This document shows, piece by piece, positions 15,925-24,748 of a stretch of 41,461 nt of DNA. The notes beneath the pieces are model-generated. The model made no database searches. It was not told where the DNA came from and saw only the letters and a list, made by a program, of their open reading frames with translations. The stretch covers positions 1 through 41,461 of the forward strand of contig DASXFN010000107.1 of NCBI GenBank assembly GCA_036489565.1, given 5' to 3'. The translations under genes and the position numbers were made by a program. The stretch comes from JAICKN01 sp036489565. GTDB taxonomy: Bacteria > Acidobacteriota > Terriglobia > Terriglobales > Acidobacteriaceae. How positions within the stretch are numbered: the stretch's first letter is position 1; every line of letters starts with the position of its first letter.

Positions 15925-17160
15925 ATGAAACGCATCCGCTACTCAAAATACGTACCCGATCCAGCAGGCGAAATGAGCATGGAAGACCTGCTCAGCGCGC
16001 TCTCCGACTACCTGCTGCAAAGCGGCTTTCAGGATTACATGATGTACGAGTCGGATGGCGAGCATACCCTCGACGATCTGCGGCGCGCCATTGAACAGGC
16101 CCTGATGGAAAGCGACATGCTCGACGAGAAAATGCGCGAGCAATTGCAGCAGATGCAAATGGAAGGCAAGCTCGAAGAGTTAATTGAACAGCTTGTTGAA
16201 CGGATGGAGCAGGAAGATTACATCAGCATTGGCGAGCCTCACGACCCTTCAAGCCAATCCGGCACGGGTGGTCAGGTGGGGGATGCGCGGCAGCAGGCAA
16301 AGTTTGAGATTACCGATAAGAGTCTTGATTTCCTTGGCTATAAAACTTTACGCGACTTAATGGGATCGCTGGGGAAATCCAACTTTGGCCGCCACGACAC
16401 GCGCGACATGGCCACGGGCGTGGAAACCAGCGGTGCATCCAAAACTTATGAGTTTGGCGACACGTTAAATCTCGACATTACAGCCACGCTTTCAAACGCC
16501 ATTCAACGCGAAGGTCTAAATCTGCCGCTGAATATCGAGTACTCGGACCTGCAAGTGCATCAGTGTGAGTATCAGTCTTCGTGCGCGACGGTACTTATGC
16601 TCGATTGCTCGCACTCCATGATCCTGTACGGCGAGGACCGGTTCACCCCGGCGAAAAAAGTGGCGATGGCCTTATCGCAATTGATCCGCACACAGTATCC
16701 GGGCGACTCGCTTTCGCTGATTCTGTTTCATGACTCAGCGGAAGAAGTCCCTCTGTCGCAACTCGCGCGGGTAAAAGTTGGGCCTTACTACACGAACACG
16801 CGGGAAGGCTTGCGGCTGGCGCAGCGCATTCTGCAACGCCAGCGCAAAGACATGAAGCAGATTGTAATGATCACCGACGGAAAACCTTCGGCATTAACTT
16901 TAGAAGACGGCCGCATTTACAAGAATGCTTTCGGGCTCGATCCGCTTGTAGTTACCCATACGCTGGAAGAAGTTTCCAAGTGCAAACGCGCAGGGGTGCT
17001 CATCAATACCTTCATGCTGGCATCGGACTATGGCCTGGTGCAATTCGTGCAGAAAGTCACGGAGATGTGCCGCGGCAAAGCCTACTTCACCACTCCCTAC
17101 ACGCTGGGCCAATATCTGCTGATGGATTACATGTCGCGAAAGACGAAGACCATCCACTGA
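15925..17160 (+). CDS. VWA-domain protein, partner of the AAA+ ATPase
   Basis: A 411-residue soluble protein. The N-terminal third is acidic and helical (EKMREQLQQMQMEGKLEELIEQ, residues 68-89). The C-terminal half is a von Willebrand factor A domain with a complete metal-ion-dependent adhesion site: DCSHS (227-231), a Thr in FTPAKK (about 241) and MITDGKPS later. This is the ChlD/BchD- and CoxE-like half of AAA/VWA pairs, which remodel or insert metals into target proteins using the ATPase partner. The target is not visible in the neighbourhood. ATG at 15925; the ribosome-binding site is weak, so coupling to the ATPase 51 bp upstream may matter. Confidence 0.88.
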   Translation: MKRIRYSKYVPDPAGEMSMEDLLSALSDYLLQSGFQDYMMYESDGEHTLDDLRRAIEQALMESDMLDEKMREQLQQMQMEGKLEELIEQLVERMEQEDYISIGEPHDPSSQSGTGGQVGDARQQAKFEITDKSLDFLGYKTLRDLMGSLGKSNFGRHDTRDMATGVETSGASKTYEFGDTLNLDITATLSNAIQREGLNLPLNIEYSDLQVHQCEYQSSCATVLMLDCSHSMILYGEDRFTPAKKVAMALSQLIRTQYPGDSLSLILFHDSAEEVPLSQLARVKVGPYYTNTREGLRLAQRILQRQRKDMKQIVMITDGKPSALTLEDGRIYKNAFGLDPLVVTHTLEEVSKCKRAGVLINTFMLASDYGLVQFVQKVTEMCRGKAYFTTPYTLGQYLLMDYMSRKTKTIH

Positions 17161-17175
17161 ATTTCAGGACTCTTT

Positions 17176-17415
17176 TCAGCTCTGTTGCTGTTCTTCTTTT
17201 TTCACTGCGGCTTCTGCGGCCAGAAAACCGATTTTGCTGTGCGTACCATCGCAGAAAGGTTTGTTCACGGAAGCTCCGCAACGGCAGAGAGAGAACGCCG
17301 GCTTTCCCGTCAAATCGTATTTATTTCCGTCCGCGTCCACCAATTCAATTGTGCCTTCTGGAGCTTCCACGCGATAAGGGCCATTCTTGCGGATTGTGAT
17401 CTTCACTGTAGCCAT
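17176..17415 (-). CDS. CDGSH-type iron-sulfur domain protein
   Basis: A 79-residue soluble protein with the complete CDGSH motif CRCGASVNKPFCDGTH: ligands Cys44, Cys46, Cys55 and His59 for a redox-active [2Fe-2S] cluster (mitoNEET family). The N-terminal 38 residues form a small beta domain (ATVKITIRKNGPYRVEA). Bacterial single-domain CDGSH proteins act in electron transfer or cluster handling; the partner is unknown. ATG at 17415 with AGGGAGAA about 4 nt upstream. It converges on the VWA gene with only 15 bp between stops. Confidence 0.93.
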   Translation of the reverse strand: MATVKITIRKNGPYRVEAPEGTIELVDADGNKYDLTGKPAFSLCRCGASVNKPFCDGTHSKIGFLAAEAAVKKEEQQQS

Positions 17416-17509
17416 GAGTTCTCCCTATAAATATTTGATTGTTCGATTAAAGATATCAGTTCCCGCTGCGGACATGAGCCAATAACGCGATCAGTCGGCG
17501 ATTTCCATT

Positions 17510-18661
17510 GTGTTTGCTTCCGTCCCAAACTATCTTGGTGTGCGAATAGGCATGGACTTACTTTCCGCATTGGTAATCCTGACCGCGTGTGCTTACTATT
17601 TTTTCGCGTGGGCATTGGCGGGGCGCAATCAAATAAAGCGCGCGATGATGCCGATTTATACCCCACCCCGCGATCTTTCGCCCGCTTTACTCCGCTATGT
17701 ATGGATGGAGCGGTACGATGACCGTGCGTTTTGGGCGAGTGTTCTCAGCCTGGTATCAAAGGGTCTCGCGTGTCTGGATTCCTGCCCCACAGGACCGGTT
17801 TTAAAGCCCGAAAAGTCTGCCGAAAACCATTGCGTCTTACCTCCGGAGGAAGCGCTTCTTTTAAACAGGCTGCTCGGACACCACAAACGCCAGGGAATGA
17901 CAATCTCGATGCTCGACGACGAATCGGCCTTTTTGGTGGGCGAGATGGCTCATTGCTTGCGAAAAATGGCCGTTGGCAAATGGTTTAGCGATAATCGCGG
18001 ATATTTATGGGGTGGCGGCGCGATTTCACTGGTTGCGGTCTGTATTCTTGCTCATCCAAATTCGCTACAACAGTGGGTGGCGTTCGCGGTGAGCCTGGGT
18101 GTCATGGCACCAGGCGCTTTTTATCTGGCGTTTTTGTTATTTAGAATGAAGGATTTGCTGCACGCTCTCAGTGAAAAGTTATCTTGGGCCGCGCTTCGAA
18201 GAACGGCAGGAATGGTATGGCTCGCATTGCCCTGCGCAGCTGGAATTGTGGTTGGGTGCGTGATTATCGGCGCGAATTTCGGATGGCTGGTGCTTGCGGC
18301 GACCGCGTTCTTGTCCATCCTCAATCTGGCTTTTATGCATCTTTTCCGAACCCCCACGGCTGATGGGAAACGCCTGCTTGATGAAATTCACGGCTTCCGC
18401 TTGTTTCTTCATTCCGTGGAGCGATATCCGATGGATCGAAGTGACGCACCGCGGAATCAGTCCGGCCTATACGAGAAATATCTTCCTTATGCCGTTGCAC
18501 TGGAAGTCGAGCAGCAATGGGCCGACAAGTATGTGGCGTTGGCATCCACTGCGCATCAAAACGAGAAGATGATGACCGCGCACTCGTTTTACCTTGGCAT
18601 GTGGGATGGAAAACCGGTCGAAATTACGCTCGCGCCACAACCCGCCACGAAATATTATTGA
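17510..18661 (+). CDS. DUF2207-type membrane protein lacking the usual N-terminal extracytoplasmic domain
   Basis: A 383-residue membrane protein. Residues 14-37 are a transmembrane helix followed by a short cytoplasmic PPRDLSPALLRYVWMERYD segment, the normal middle part of DUF2207 proteins. More membrane helices are at about 168-182, 190-212, 233-253 and 255-278. The C-terminal region HGFRLFLHSVERYPMDR then YEKYLPYAVALEVEQQWADKY is the family's hallmark. DUF2207 proteins usually begin with a signal peptide and a beta-rich extracellular domain of a few hundred residues, which is absent here. A stop at 17483-17485 lies just upstream, and the next gene is too close to leave room. GTG 17510 chosen; ATG 17552 is an alternative. 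Function unknown. Confidence 0.78.
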   Translation: MFASVPNYLGVRIGMDLLSALVILTACAYYFFAWALAGRNQIKRAMMPIYTPPRDLSPALLRYVWMERYDDRAFWASVLSLVSKGLACLDSCPTGPVLKPEKSAENHCVLPPEEALLLNRLLGHHKRQGMTISMLDDESAFLVGEMAHCLRKMAVGKWFSDNRGYLWGGGAISLVAVCILAHPNSLQQWVAFAVSLGVMAPGAFYLAFLLFRMKDLLHALSEKLSWAALRRTAGMVWLALPCAAGIVVGCVIIGANFGWLVLAATAFLSILNLAFMHLFRTPTADGKRLLDEIHGFRLFLHSVERYPMDRSDAPRNQSGLYEKYLPYAVALEVEQQWADKYVALASTAHQNEKMMTAHSFYLGMWDGKPVEITLAPQPATKYY

Positions 18662-18755
18662 GTACCCTGCACATTGCGGGCTGAACTGCCACATCAAACA
18701 CTCCGGTTTATTCCTGCTACGGAAAAAGCGATTCAACCGGAATTCCAAGGATAGT

Positions 18756-19874
18756 TTACGCGGCGGCGGATTCTCGCGCTATCAGTTGTTGATAAAGCGC
18801 GAGGTAGTCATCAATCATGCGCTTGGCGGTAAAGCGTTCGCGGGCGCGCTGGTAAGCGAGAGTAGCGTAATGGCGGCAAAGTTCCGGCTCCTCGCCCAGC
18901 CGCCGGATGGCGTCGGCCAGACTGGCTGCGCTGTTTGCGTGAAAATAAAACGCGCTCTCGCCCCACATCTCTCGCAGCGACGGAATGTCATTGGCGATGA
19001 TGGCGCAGCGCGAGAAGGCAGCTTCCAGCGCGTTCATGCTGAAAGGTTCGTAGCGTGCTGTAGCGGCGTAAATAGCCGCTTTGCTGTAGAGCGTGCGCAT
19101 TTGGGCTTCGGTTTGCGGGCCCTTGAAGGCGACTTTTACCTGATCGAGAGATAGCTTCACATCCGCTCGGATGGGAATTTGCGGAGGCCTGACCGCAGGA
19201 TCAGCGCCCACGATGCAAACCGGGAGCGGATGCTCGTGTTGAGTGAGCAGCGAAACCTGCTTGCCAACATCCCACAAGCGGCCAACGGCCAGCACAGAAT
19301 CTTCTTTACTCACGTAAGGATTAAAAAAGATCGGGTTCCGACCGTTGTAGATAACTTCCTGACGCCCTGCGCGAGCATAACAATCGCCTACTGTCTCAAG
19401 CATCCAATTGCTCGGGGCCACCACCGCTCCCGCGCCCAGAATTCCCCGCGTAATGGCGTCACGATACCAGCGTAGCCAGGGAGTCTGTTTAGGCCCGCAT
19501 CCGTGGACGGCCTTCCACCATCCGATCCAGTCCGTGTGTGCGACCACAACGCGGGGTGTGTCCGCGGCGAGGTTTCCGTAACACATCTGGTTAAGATGAA
19601 GAACATCAGGCTTAATTTCGCGAACCAGGTTCGCAAGATAAGCGGAGGAATCTTTCAGATCTGCTTCCCCCTCCTGCATCCAGTCGAGACGGAAAGCGGT
19701 GGGAATATATTCCAGGCCGTGCAGATTGTCCATCCAGGAAGTTTCGTGAGGAAGAGGAATTTCCCCCACACTGACCAGGGTCACACGGATGTTGCGGCTG
19801 ACGAGGCCCGTGACGAGCTCACGCGCGTAAATCCATACGCCACTTAAAGTGTCGGCAGTGACCAGTACGTGCAT
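18756..19874 (-). CDS. GT4-family glycosyltransferase
   Basis: A 372-residue GT-B fold glycosyltransferase that transfers a sugar from a nucleotide donor, probably at the cytoplasmic membrane. The N-terminal domain opens with MHVLVTADTLSGVWIYAREL. The C-terminal donor domain has VLAVGRLWDVGKQ and the family-4 signature ARYEPFSMNALEAAFSRCAIIA, with the retaining-enzyme EX7E region (EPFSMNALE). It ends with IDDYLALYQQLI. The acceptor cannot be predicted. ATG 19874 fits the domain start and has AGG about 10 nt upstream; an in-frame GTG at 19904 would add ten residues without a ribosome-binding site. It stands alone, convergent with the DUF2207 gene. Confidence 0.92.
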   Translation of the reverse strand: MHVLVTADTLSGVWIYARELVTGLVSRNIRVTLVSVGEIPLPHETSWMDNLHGLEYIPTAFRLDWMQEGEADLKDSSAYLANLVREIKPDVLHLNQMCYGNLAADTPRVVVAHTDWIGWWKAVHGCGPKQTPWLRWYRDAITRGILGAGAVVAPSNWMLETVGDCYARAGRQEVIYNGRNPIFFNPYVSKEDSVLAVGRLWDVGKQVSLLTQHEHPLPVCIVGADPAVRPPQIPIRADVKLSLDQVKVAFKGPQTEAQMRTLYSKAAIYAATARYEPFSMNALEAAFSRCAIIANDIPSLREMWGESAFYFHANSAASLADAIRRLGEEPELCRHYATLAYQRARERFTAKRMIDDYLALYQQLIARESAAA

Positions 19875-20059
19875 TTCGGGAACCTGGGACGATGCGCTGC
19901 GCACAAAAAGCTATCGTTGATTCGATTGTAACCGGGAAGGGATACCGGATAGAAGACGATTTTAGCGAGATGCAAAAGATTGCACTTGCGCAGAATGGGC
20001 CGGTTCACTGCCAACGCTCATGCGGGGAAGCGTATTCGCAAAATGGCTGACCGGCAGCC

Positions 20060-20548
20060 TTATCCAGCGATGCCGAGCTTGCCTTTGATATCCAACGCCT
20101 GTTCGTAGGCAGCGCGCATTTTGGCCTGCGCGGAAGGAGGGAGTTCTCCGGTTTCCAATGCCATTTCGCACGAAAGCAACATAGCGGTAACGTTGCCTTT
20201 CAATTCGTTCCGCAGATTTTGCTCAGCGGAATTGCGGGCGCTTGCCACTTCCCTTTTGCGACGTTGCAGCGCGGCGCGAAGTTCACGCACCACGCGCTGC
20301 GTGCTGCTGATGGCAAAGTTCACATAAACCGGAATGGCCGTGGCAGCGTGCTCGAGCATGACTTCGCTTTCATCAGGCTCAGCATCCAGCAAGTTTTGGT
20401 CAAGGACGAGGGCGGCATACTCCTGCGCGCGAAGCAGGATGGCAGCCTGGCGAAAACTGCCGGCAACGTGTGCCGGTTCACCAGTAGCTTCCTGCAAGGC
20501 ATGAACGCACTCTTGCGCTTTGGAGGAGGGCGTAATCAGTAAGATCAT
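20060..20548 (-). CDS. Degenerate receiver plus pseudo-DHp protein next to a sigma-54 two-component system
   Basis: A 162-residue soluble protein. Residues 1-98 read like a receiver domain: ILLITPSSKAQE at strand 1, YAALVLDQNLLDAEPDE around Asp50, VYVNFAISS near strand 4. It lacks the acidic pair of strand 1 (Thr-Pro instead) and the conserved Lys. Residues 105-160 resemble a histidine-kinase dimerisation hairpin: EQNLRNELKGNVTAMLLSCEM then a second helix SAQAKMRAAYEQALDIKGKL. Asn114 sits where the phospho-His would be, and there is no following Pro and no ATPase domain. It is the last gene after the kinase (22077-22883) and NtrC-type regulator, 103 bp downstream. It could be a phosphotransfer decoy or an allosteric adaptor (inference). 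Confidence 0.7.
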   Translation of the reverse strand: MILLITPSSKAQECVHALQEATGEPAHVAGSFRQAAILLRAQEYAALVLDQNLLDAEPDESEVMLEHAATAIPVYVNFAISSTQRVVRELRAALQRRKREVASARNSAEQNLRNELKGNVTAMLLSCEMALETGELPPSAQAKMRAAYEQALDIKGKLGIAG

Positions 20549-20651
20549 GCTTTGTTAATTGCAAGTCACTAACCAGAGTGAAGCCGATTGAAAGCACAGG
20601 ACTTAGTCTCTTTCAACGCAAAAATAACTTCCCGCAGCGGGAAATGAAGTC

Positions 20652-22070
20652 TCAATTTGCCAAACCGTGGGAAGAGTACTCTTTCAGTTTCCGATACAGA
20701 GTGGTCTTGCCGATTCCCAGAAGACGGGCGGCAAGCAGCTTATCGCCGTTCAGTTGGTCAATGGTGCCCAGAATCGTCTGCTTTTCCAGTTCCGCCATGG
20801 GCAAGATTTTGGAAGAACTCTCACTCTTGCCCGCGGTGCTATTGGCTTCATAAATGGAACTGGGCAAATCCTGGATATGGATGATGGGGCCGGTGGTCAA
20901 GGCGCAGGCGCGTTCCAGGCAATTCTCCAACTCACGGACATTTCCCGGCCAATCGTAGGAGAGCATCGCTTTAAGGGCATCATCATTCAGAATGCGTTCG
21001 TGGCCGCCGTCTCGCGAAAGACGATCGAGGAAGTAGCCAGCTAACAGCGGAATGTCCTGGCGCCGGTCCCGCAAAGGTGGAATGCGCAGCGTCAATACAT
21101 TCAGACGGAAATATAGATCGCGGCGGAAGGTCCCCTGAGAAACTCCCTGCTCAAGATCACGGTTCGTGGCTGCCAAAATTCGAACATTAATGGAAATCCG
21201 CTTGGTGCTTCCGACCGGACGTATCTCCTTTTCCTGAATCGCACGAAGAAGCTTTGCCTGAAGGTCCACGGGCATTTCGCCAATTTCGTCGAGGAACACA
21301 GTGCCGCCGTCCGCAATCGCCAGCAAACCGTCTTTCGCTTGCACCGCGCCGGTGAATGCTCCTTTTACATAACCGAAAAGCTCACTTTCTATCAGGGTGG
21401 GAACCAGCGAACCACAATCCACGGGAATGAATGGCTTGTCATGAAAAGGGCCAGAATAATGGATGGAGCGGGCCACCAGCTCCTTTCCCGTGCCGCTTTC
21501 GCCAAGAATTAAAACCGGATGGCTGCTTTGCGCGGCTTTGGCAATGATGCGGTAAAGGCGTTCCATTTCCGCCGCTCGGCCCACGATGCTGCCGAAGCCC
21601 TGCTTGGACTTGATCTTCTCGCGCAGCACACGGTTCTCGGTCTTAAGTTTCAGGTGGCTCGCGACCCGGCTCAGCAATAGCCTCAACTCATCCATGCTGA
21701 AAGGCTTCGTGACGTAATCATAAGCACCTTTTTTCATCGCCTGTACGGCGGAATGCACGGTCCCGTAGCCGGTGACGACGATTACCACAACATCGGGACG
21801 GCGCTCATGAATCTGGTGCAGGGCCTCCAGGCCACCAGCGCCAGGCAACTTCAAGTCCAGGAGAACAACGTCAATGCCGTGAGGGTCGAGCATACGATAG
21901 GCGTGCTCGGCGGAATCCGCGATGTGGGTGTTGAATCCCATGGACTGGGCCACGTCGCGGCAAACTTCACGAATGGCGCGTTCGTCATCCACGATGAGAA
22001 GGTTAAGAAAATTTGCGCCTTCGATTTGAGGAACCATCGATGCGAATCCACTGGCTTGGAGGGTGCTCAT
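20652..22070 (-). CDS. NtrC-family sigma-54-dependent response regulator
   Basis: A 472-residue enhancer-binding activator. The receiver domain (about 22-140) has IVDDE (26-30), phospho-acceptor Asp72 in VVLLDLKLP and Lys in YVTKPFS. The AAA+ domain has Walker A GESGTGKE, the sigma-54-contacting loop GAFTGA, VFLDEIGEMP (Walker B) and the arginine-finger region FRRDLYFRLNVLTLRIPPLRDR split by convention. The C-terminal Fis-type HTH is LNGDKLLAARLLGIGKTTLYRKL. It should activate RpoN-dependent promoters when phosphorylated. It begins 6 bp after the soluble kinase gene, with GAGG 10 nt before its ATG; the two are a cognate pair. Confidence 0.95.
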   Translation of the reverse strand: MSTLQASGFASMVPQIEGANFLNLLIVDDERAIREVCRDVAQSMGFNTHIADSAEHAYRMLDPHGIDVVLLDLKLPGAGGLEALHQIHERRPDVVVIVVTGYGTVHSAVQAMKKGAYDYVTKPFSMDELRLLLSRVASHLKLKTENRVLREKIKSKQGFGSIVGRAAEMERLYRIIAKAAQSSHPVLILGESGTGKELVARSIHYSGPFHDKPFIPVDCGSLVPTLIESELFGYVKGAFTGAVQAKDGLLAIADGGTVFLDEIGEMPVDLQAKLLRAIQEKEIRPVGSTKRISINVRILAATNRDLEQGVSQGTFRRDLYFRLNVLTLRIPPLRDRRQDIPLLAGYFLDRLSRDGGHERILNDDALKAMLSYDWPGNVRELENCLERACALTTGPIIHIQDLPSSIYEANSTAGKSESSSKILPMAELEKQTILGTIDQLNGDKLLAARLLGIGKTTLYRKLKEYSSHGLAN

Positions 22071-22076
22071 GAAAGA

Positions 22077-22883
22077 TTACCTCTTCTTCCTATTGCGATC
22101 TTGACTGTTGCGGTCCGGGTTGCTCCTAGCTTGATTGCTGTCTTCCGGGGATTCTGTGATCGGCAGCCGTATGCTGATCCGCGTGCCCTTGCCAGGTGCG
22201 CTGTTCACCGACAGCTCCCCGCCACTTCGGGAGACAATGTTGCGGACCGTGAAGAGTCCGAGGCCGTTGCCACTGCCGTGTGCCTTAGTGGTGAAAAATG
22301 GCTGGAAGAGGTGAGCCTGGACTTCTTCGTCCATTCCGCAACCGTTATCTTCAACGATAAGTTCGATTTCCGGAGCAGCGCCTTCAGTCCGAGCGTGTGC
22401 CGTCAGGCAAATGCGGCCGCCATCAGGCATGGCATCACGGGCGTTCAGGACGAGATTCAACAAAACGCGCTGCAACTGCGCTGATGACATTCTTACCCGT
22501 GCCTGTCCCGGCTCTCGCACCAAAACAAGCTCGATGTTTCCACCAGCGAGACGTGTCAAAAGGTCATACATTTCGGTGATAACCGGGCCCACCGCAACCC
22601 CAGCTTCATCGGTTTGCGGTTTGGCGACGGTCAGCAGTTGCTGGATGAGCGCTGCGCCGTTTTCCCCGGCGCGCCGGATGCCCTGCACATGCCGGTGCAG
22701 TCGGCTGTCAGGGGGCAGCTCTTTGCTCAGCAGGTCGGAATACAGCAGGACCCCAGTGATGAGATTATTAAAATCATGGGCCACACTGCTGACTACGCGG
22801 CCCAGGACTTCCATGCCTTCTGACTGCGAGTCGGCGGCGTTGCCATCCCGATCAAGTTTGCGAAATTGAACTACAGCGCTCAT
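22077..22883 (-). CDS. Soluble histidine kinase without an evident sensor domain
   Basis: A 268-residue cytoplasmic kinase. Only about 25 residues precede the phospho-acceptor helix MEVLGRVVSSVAHDFNNLITG (His36), so there is no membrane or PAS sensor. The ATPase part has LLNLVLNARDAMPDGG (N box), IVEDNGCGMDEE (G1), FFTTKAHGSGNGLGLF (F and G2 boxes) and ends GKGTRISIRLPI. The last 25 residues are a basic, Asn/Arg/Ser-rich tail (SNPDRNSQDRNRKKR). The AHDFNN-type H box is common in kinases that work with NtrC-type regulators. The signal must come from another protein, possibly the small pseudo-receiver protein of the same operon. ATG at 22883. Confidence 0.93.
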   Translation of the reverse strand: MSAVVQFRKLDRDGNAADSQSEGMEVLGRVVSSVAHDFNNLITGVLLYSDLLSKELPPDSRLHRHVQGIRRAGENGAALIQQLLTVAKPQTDEAGVAVGPVITEMYDLLTRLAGGNIELVLVREPGQARVRMSSAQLQRVLLNLVLNARDAMPDGGRICLTAHARTEGAAPEIELIVEDNGCGMDEEVQAHLFQPFFTTKAHGSGNGLGLFTVRNIVSRSGGELSVNSAPGKGTRISIRLPITESPEDSNQARSNPDRNSQDRNRKKR

Positions 22884-23297
22884 GAGTTGGTATCGCGTCG
22901 CTTTGTCGCTGATGCTGTCTTGGCCTTCACTCCCCTAACAGCACGCGGCGTTCCAATGGGGGAATCGGCCAAATACGGCATTTACCCGAATGCAAACGAG
23001 CTGAAATTTTCTCTAATGGGAAGATCGGTTCCGGAACGGGACTACTCCAAAATCGGTCTAGACCCATCACCATGCTGTGCAGTCTAGAAAGAAAATGGAA
23101 AATTGCTAAGGTCAGACATCACGAGGATCAGGGGAACAAACTGTTGAAATCCTCAGTCTTCTGGGAATTGCTGTATCCGATTCTTGGTCAAATACCTCGC
23201 CATTTCTTCTGAACCTGCCCCCCCGGGACTAGCTGCGGCTTGCGCCGAATCGCCATAGCCTCAATAATGTCTAAGTTGTCTTTAAGGTCTCCCAGGA
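22884..23297. other. Divergent control region between two NtrC-type systems
   Basis: 414 bp separate the soluble kinase gene (minus) from an NtrC-type regulator gene (plus). Both promoters must be here. I find no clear -24/-12 sigma-54 element (GG-N10-GC) and no convincing sigma-70 promoter by eye. A 10-bp palindrome GGTCTAGACC occurs at 23055-23064, and its core GTCTAGA recurs 26 bp later at 23082-23088. A 73-codon ORF reading into this region from 22866 looks spurious. Confidence 0.5.
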
Positions 23298-24707
23298 ATG
23301 AGCCAGGAAAAAGTACTGATTGTTGAGGACGAAGAATACGAGCGCACCGGACTCGCCGAATTGGTCCTAGGCTGGGGCTATCGTGCTGAAACCGCCAAGG
23401 ACGGACAGGAGGGCCTGGAGAAGATTTCCCAGTGGTCGCCTTCAATTGTGGTGACCGACCTCAAGATGCCGCGCATGGGCGGGCTCGAACTGCTGGAGCG
23501 CATCAGTTCCGAAGCGAACACCATTGCCGTCATCGTGGTCACGGCCCAAGGGACCATAGACAGCGCCGTTCAGGCCATGCGCATTGGCGCGTACGACTAC
23601 ATTACCAAGCCCATCGACACGGCCCGGCTGCGTACTATCCTGCAGAATGCCGCGGCACTGCTGGGTACGAAGGCGGAACTCGAAGTCACCCGTCGCAAGT
23701 TGCGGGACGCAGGCTCGTTGGGCAGCCTTGTCGGGTCTTCCAAAAAGATGCAGGAGATGTTCCGCCTGGTGGAGATGGTGGCTCCGAGCACAGCCTCCGT
23801 CCTTATCACTGGCGCAAGCGGTACCGGGAAAGAGCTGGTTGCGCGCACCATCCACGAGCTAAGCCCGCGGCGCAACCGTCCTTTTATTCCCATTAACTGC
23901 GCTGCCATCCCAGAAACACTCATTGAGAGCGAGATTTTCGGGCACGAAAAGGGGGCCTTCACTGGGGCCATGGAGCGACGTACAGGCTGCTTTGAGCTTG
24001 CCGAGGGCGGAACCCTGCTGCTGGATGAAATCGGCGAGATGCCCATTGCCACCCAGGCCAAGCTTCTGCGCGTTCTCGAAGACCACAAGCTGCGACGGTT
24101 AGGAAGTAAAGTGGAAACGACGGTGGATGTGCGCGTGCTGGCGGCGACTAACAAGGTCCCCGACGAAGCCGTGGCGCGCGGCGAGCTTCGGAATGATCTG
24201 TACTATCGGCTGAATGTTTTCAACATCAACATGCCTCCATTGCGCGAACACAAAGAGGACATACCGGAACTGGTGCAGCATCTGCTGGTGGACATGAGCG
24301 CCAAGCACGGACGGAAAGTCGCCACGGTCAGCGAGGCCGTGTTTAACCTGTTCCGCAACTATTCCTGGCCGGGGAATGTGCGAGAGCTGCGCAACACGCT
24401 GGAACGAGCTGTGATTGTTTGCGACGGCGCGGTCATTGAAACCAAGCATCTGCCGCCCGCGTTCGGACAGGTTCCCACGCGCATTTCTAATGATGATCCG
24501 GACGCCATCCGCCTGCAAGTTGGCACAACAGTCGGCGAGGCGGAAAAGCTGCTGATTGTGAAGACGCTGGAGTCCACAAACAACAACAAGACTCGGGCTG
24601 CCGAAATCCTGGGGATCAGCCTGAAAACTCTTCATAATAAGTTGAAGGAATACGGCAGCGCATCGGAAGTTCTGGAAAAAGAACGGGAAGAAGAGCAAGC
24701 GCAGTAG
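23298..24707 (+). CDS. NtrC-family sigma-54-dependent response regulator
   Basis: A 469-residue activator of RpoN-dependent transcription. The receiver domain has IVEDEE (8-13), Asp54 in IVVTDLKMP and Lys in YITKPID. The AAA+ domain has Walker A GASGTGKE (172-179; Ala where Glu is usual), the GAFTGA loop at 219-224, LLDEIGEMP (241-249), RNDLYYRLNVFNINMPPLREH and the Fis-type HTH NNNKTRAAEILGISLKTLHNKL near 430-452. It ends in a charged tail. The membrane kinase gene begins 41 bp after the stop on the same strand, so the two form a pair. It is divergent from a second such pair. Confidence 0.95.
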   Translation: MSQEKVLIVEDEEYERTGLAELVLGWGYRAETAKDGQEGLEKISQWSPSIVVTDLKMPRMGGLELLERISSEANTIAVIVVTAQGTIDSAVQAMRIGAYDYITKPIDTARLRTILQNAAALLGTKAELEVTRRKLRDAGSLGSLVGSSKKMQEMFRLVEMVAPSTASVLITGASGTGKELVARTIHELSPRRNRPFIPINCAAIPETLIESEIFGHEKGAFTGAMERRTGCFELAEGGTLLLDEIGEMPIATQAKLLRVLEDHKLRRLGSKVETTVDVRVLAATNKVPDEAVARGELRNDLYYRLNVFNINMPPLREHKEDIPELVQHLLVDMSAKHGRKVATVSEAVFNLFRNYSWPGNVRELRNTLERAVIVCDGAVIETKHLPPAFGQVPTRISNDDPDAIRLQVGTTVGEAEKLLIVKTLESTNNNKTRAAEILGISLKTLHNKLKEYGSASEVLEKEREEEQAQ

Positions 24708-24748
24708 CACGAACCTTGCAAGCAGGAAACGCCAAGGTCCCTAGACCC

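Noticed and set aside
22866..23087. A 73-codon ORF reading into the divergent control region
   Set aside because: It starts inside the kinase gene on the other strand, has no ribosome-binding site and no recognisable motif.
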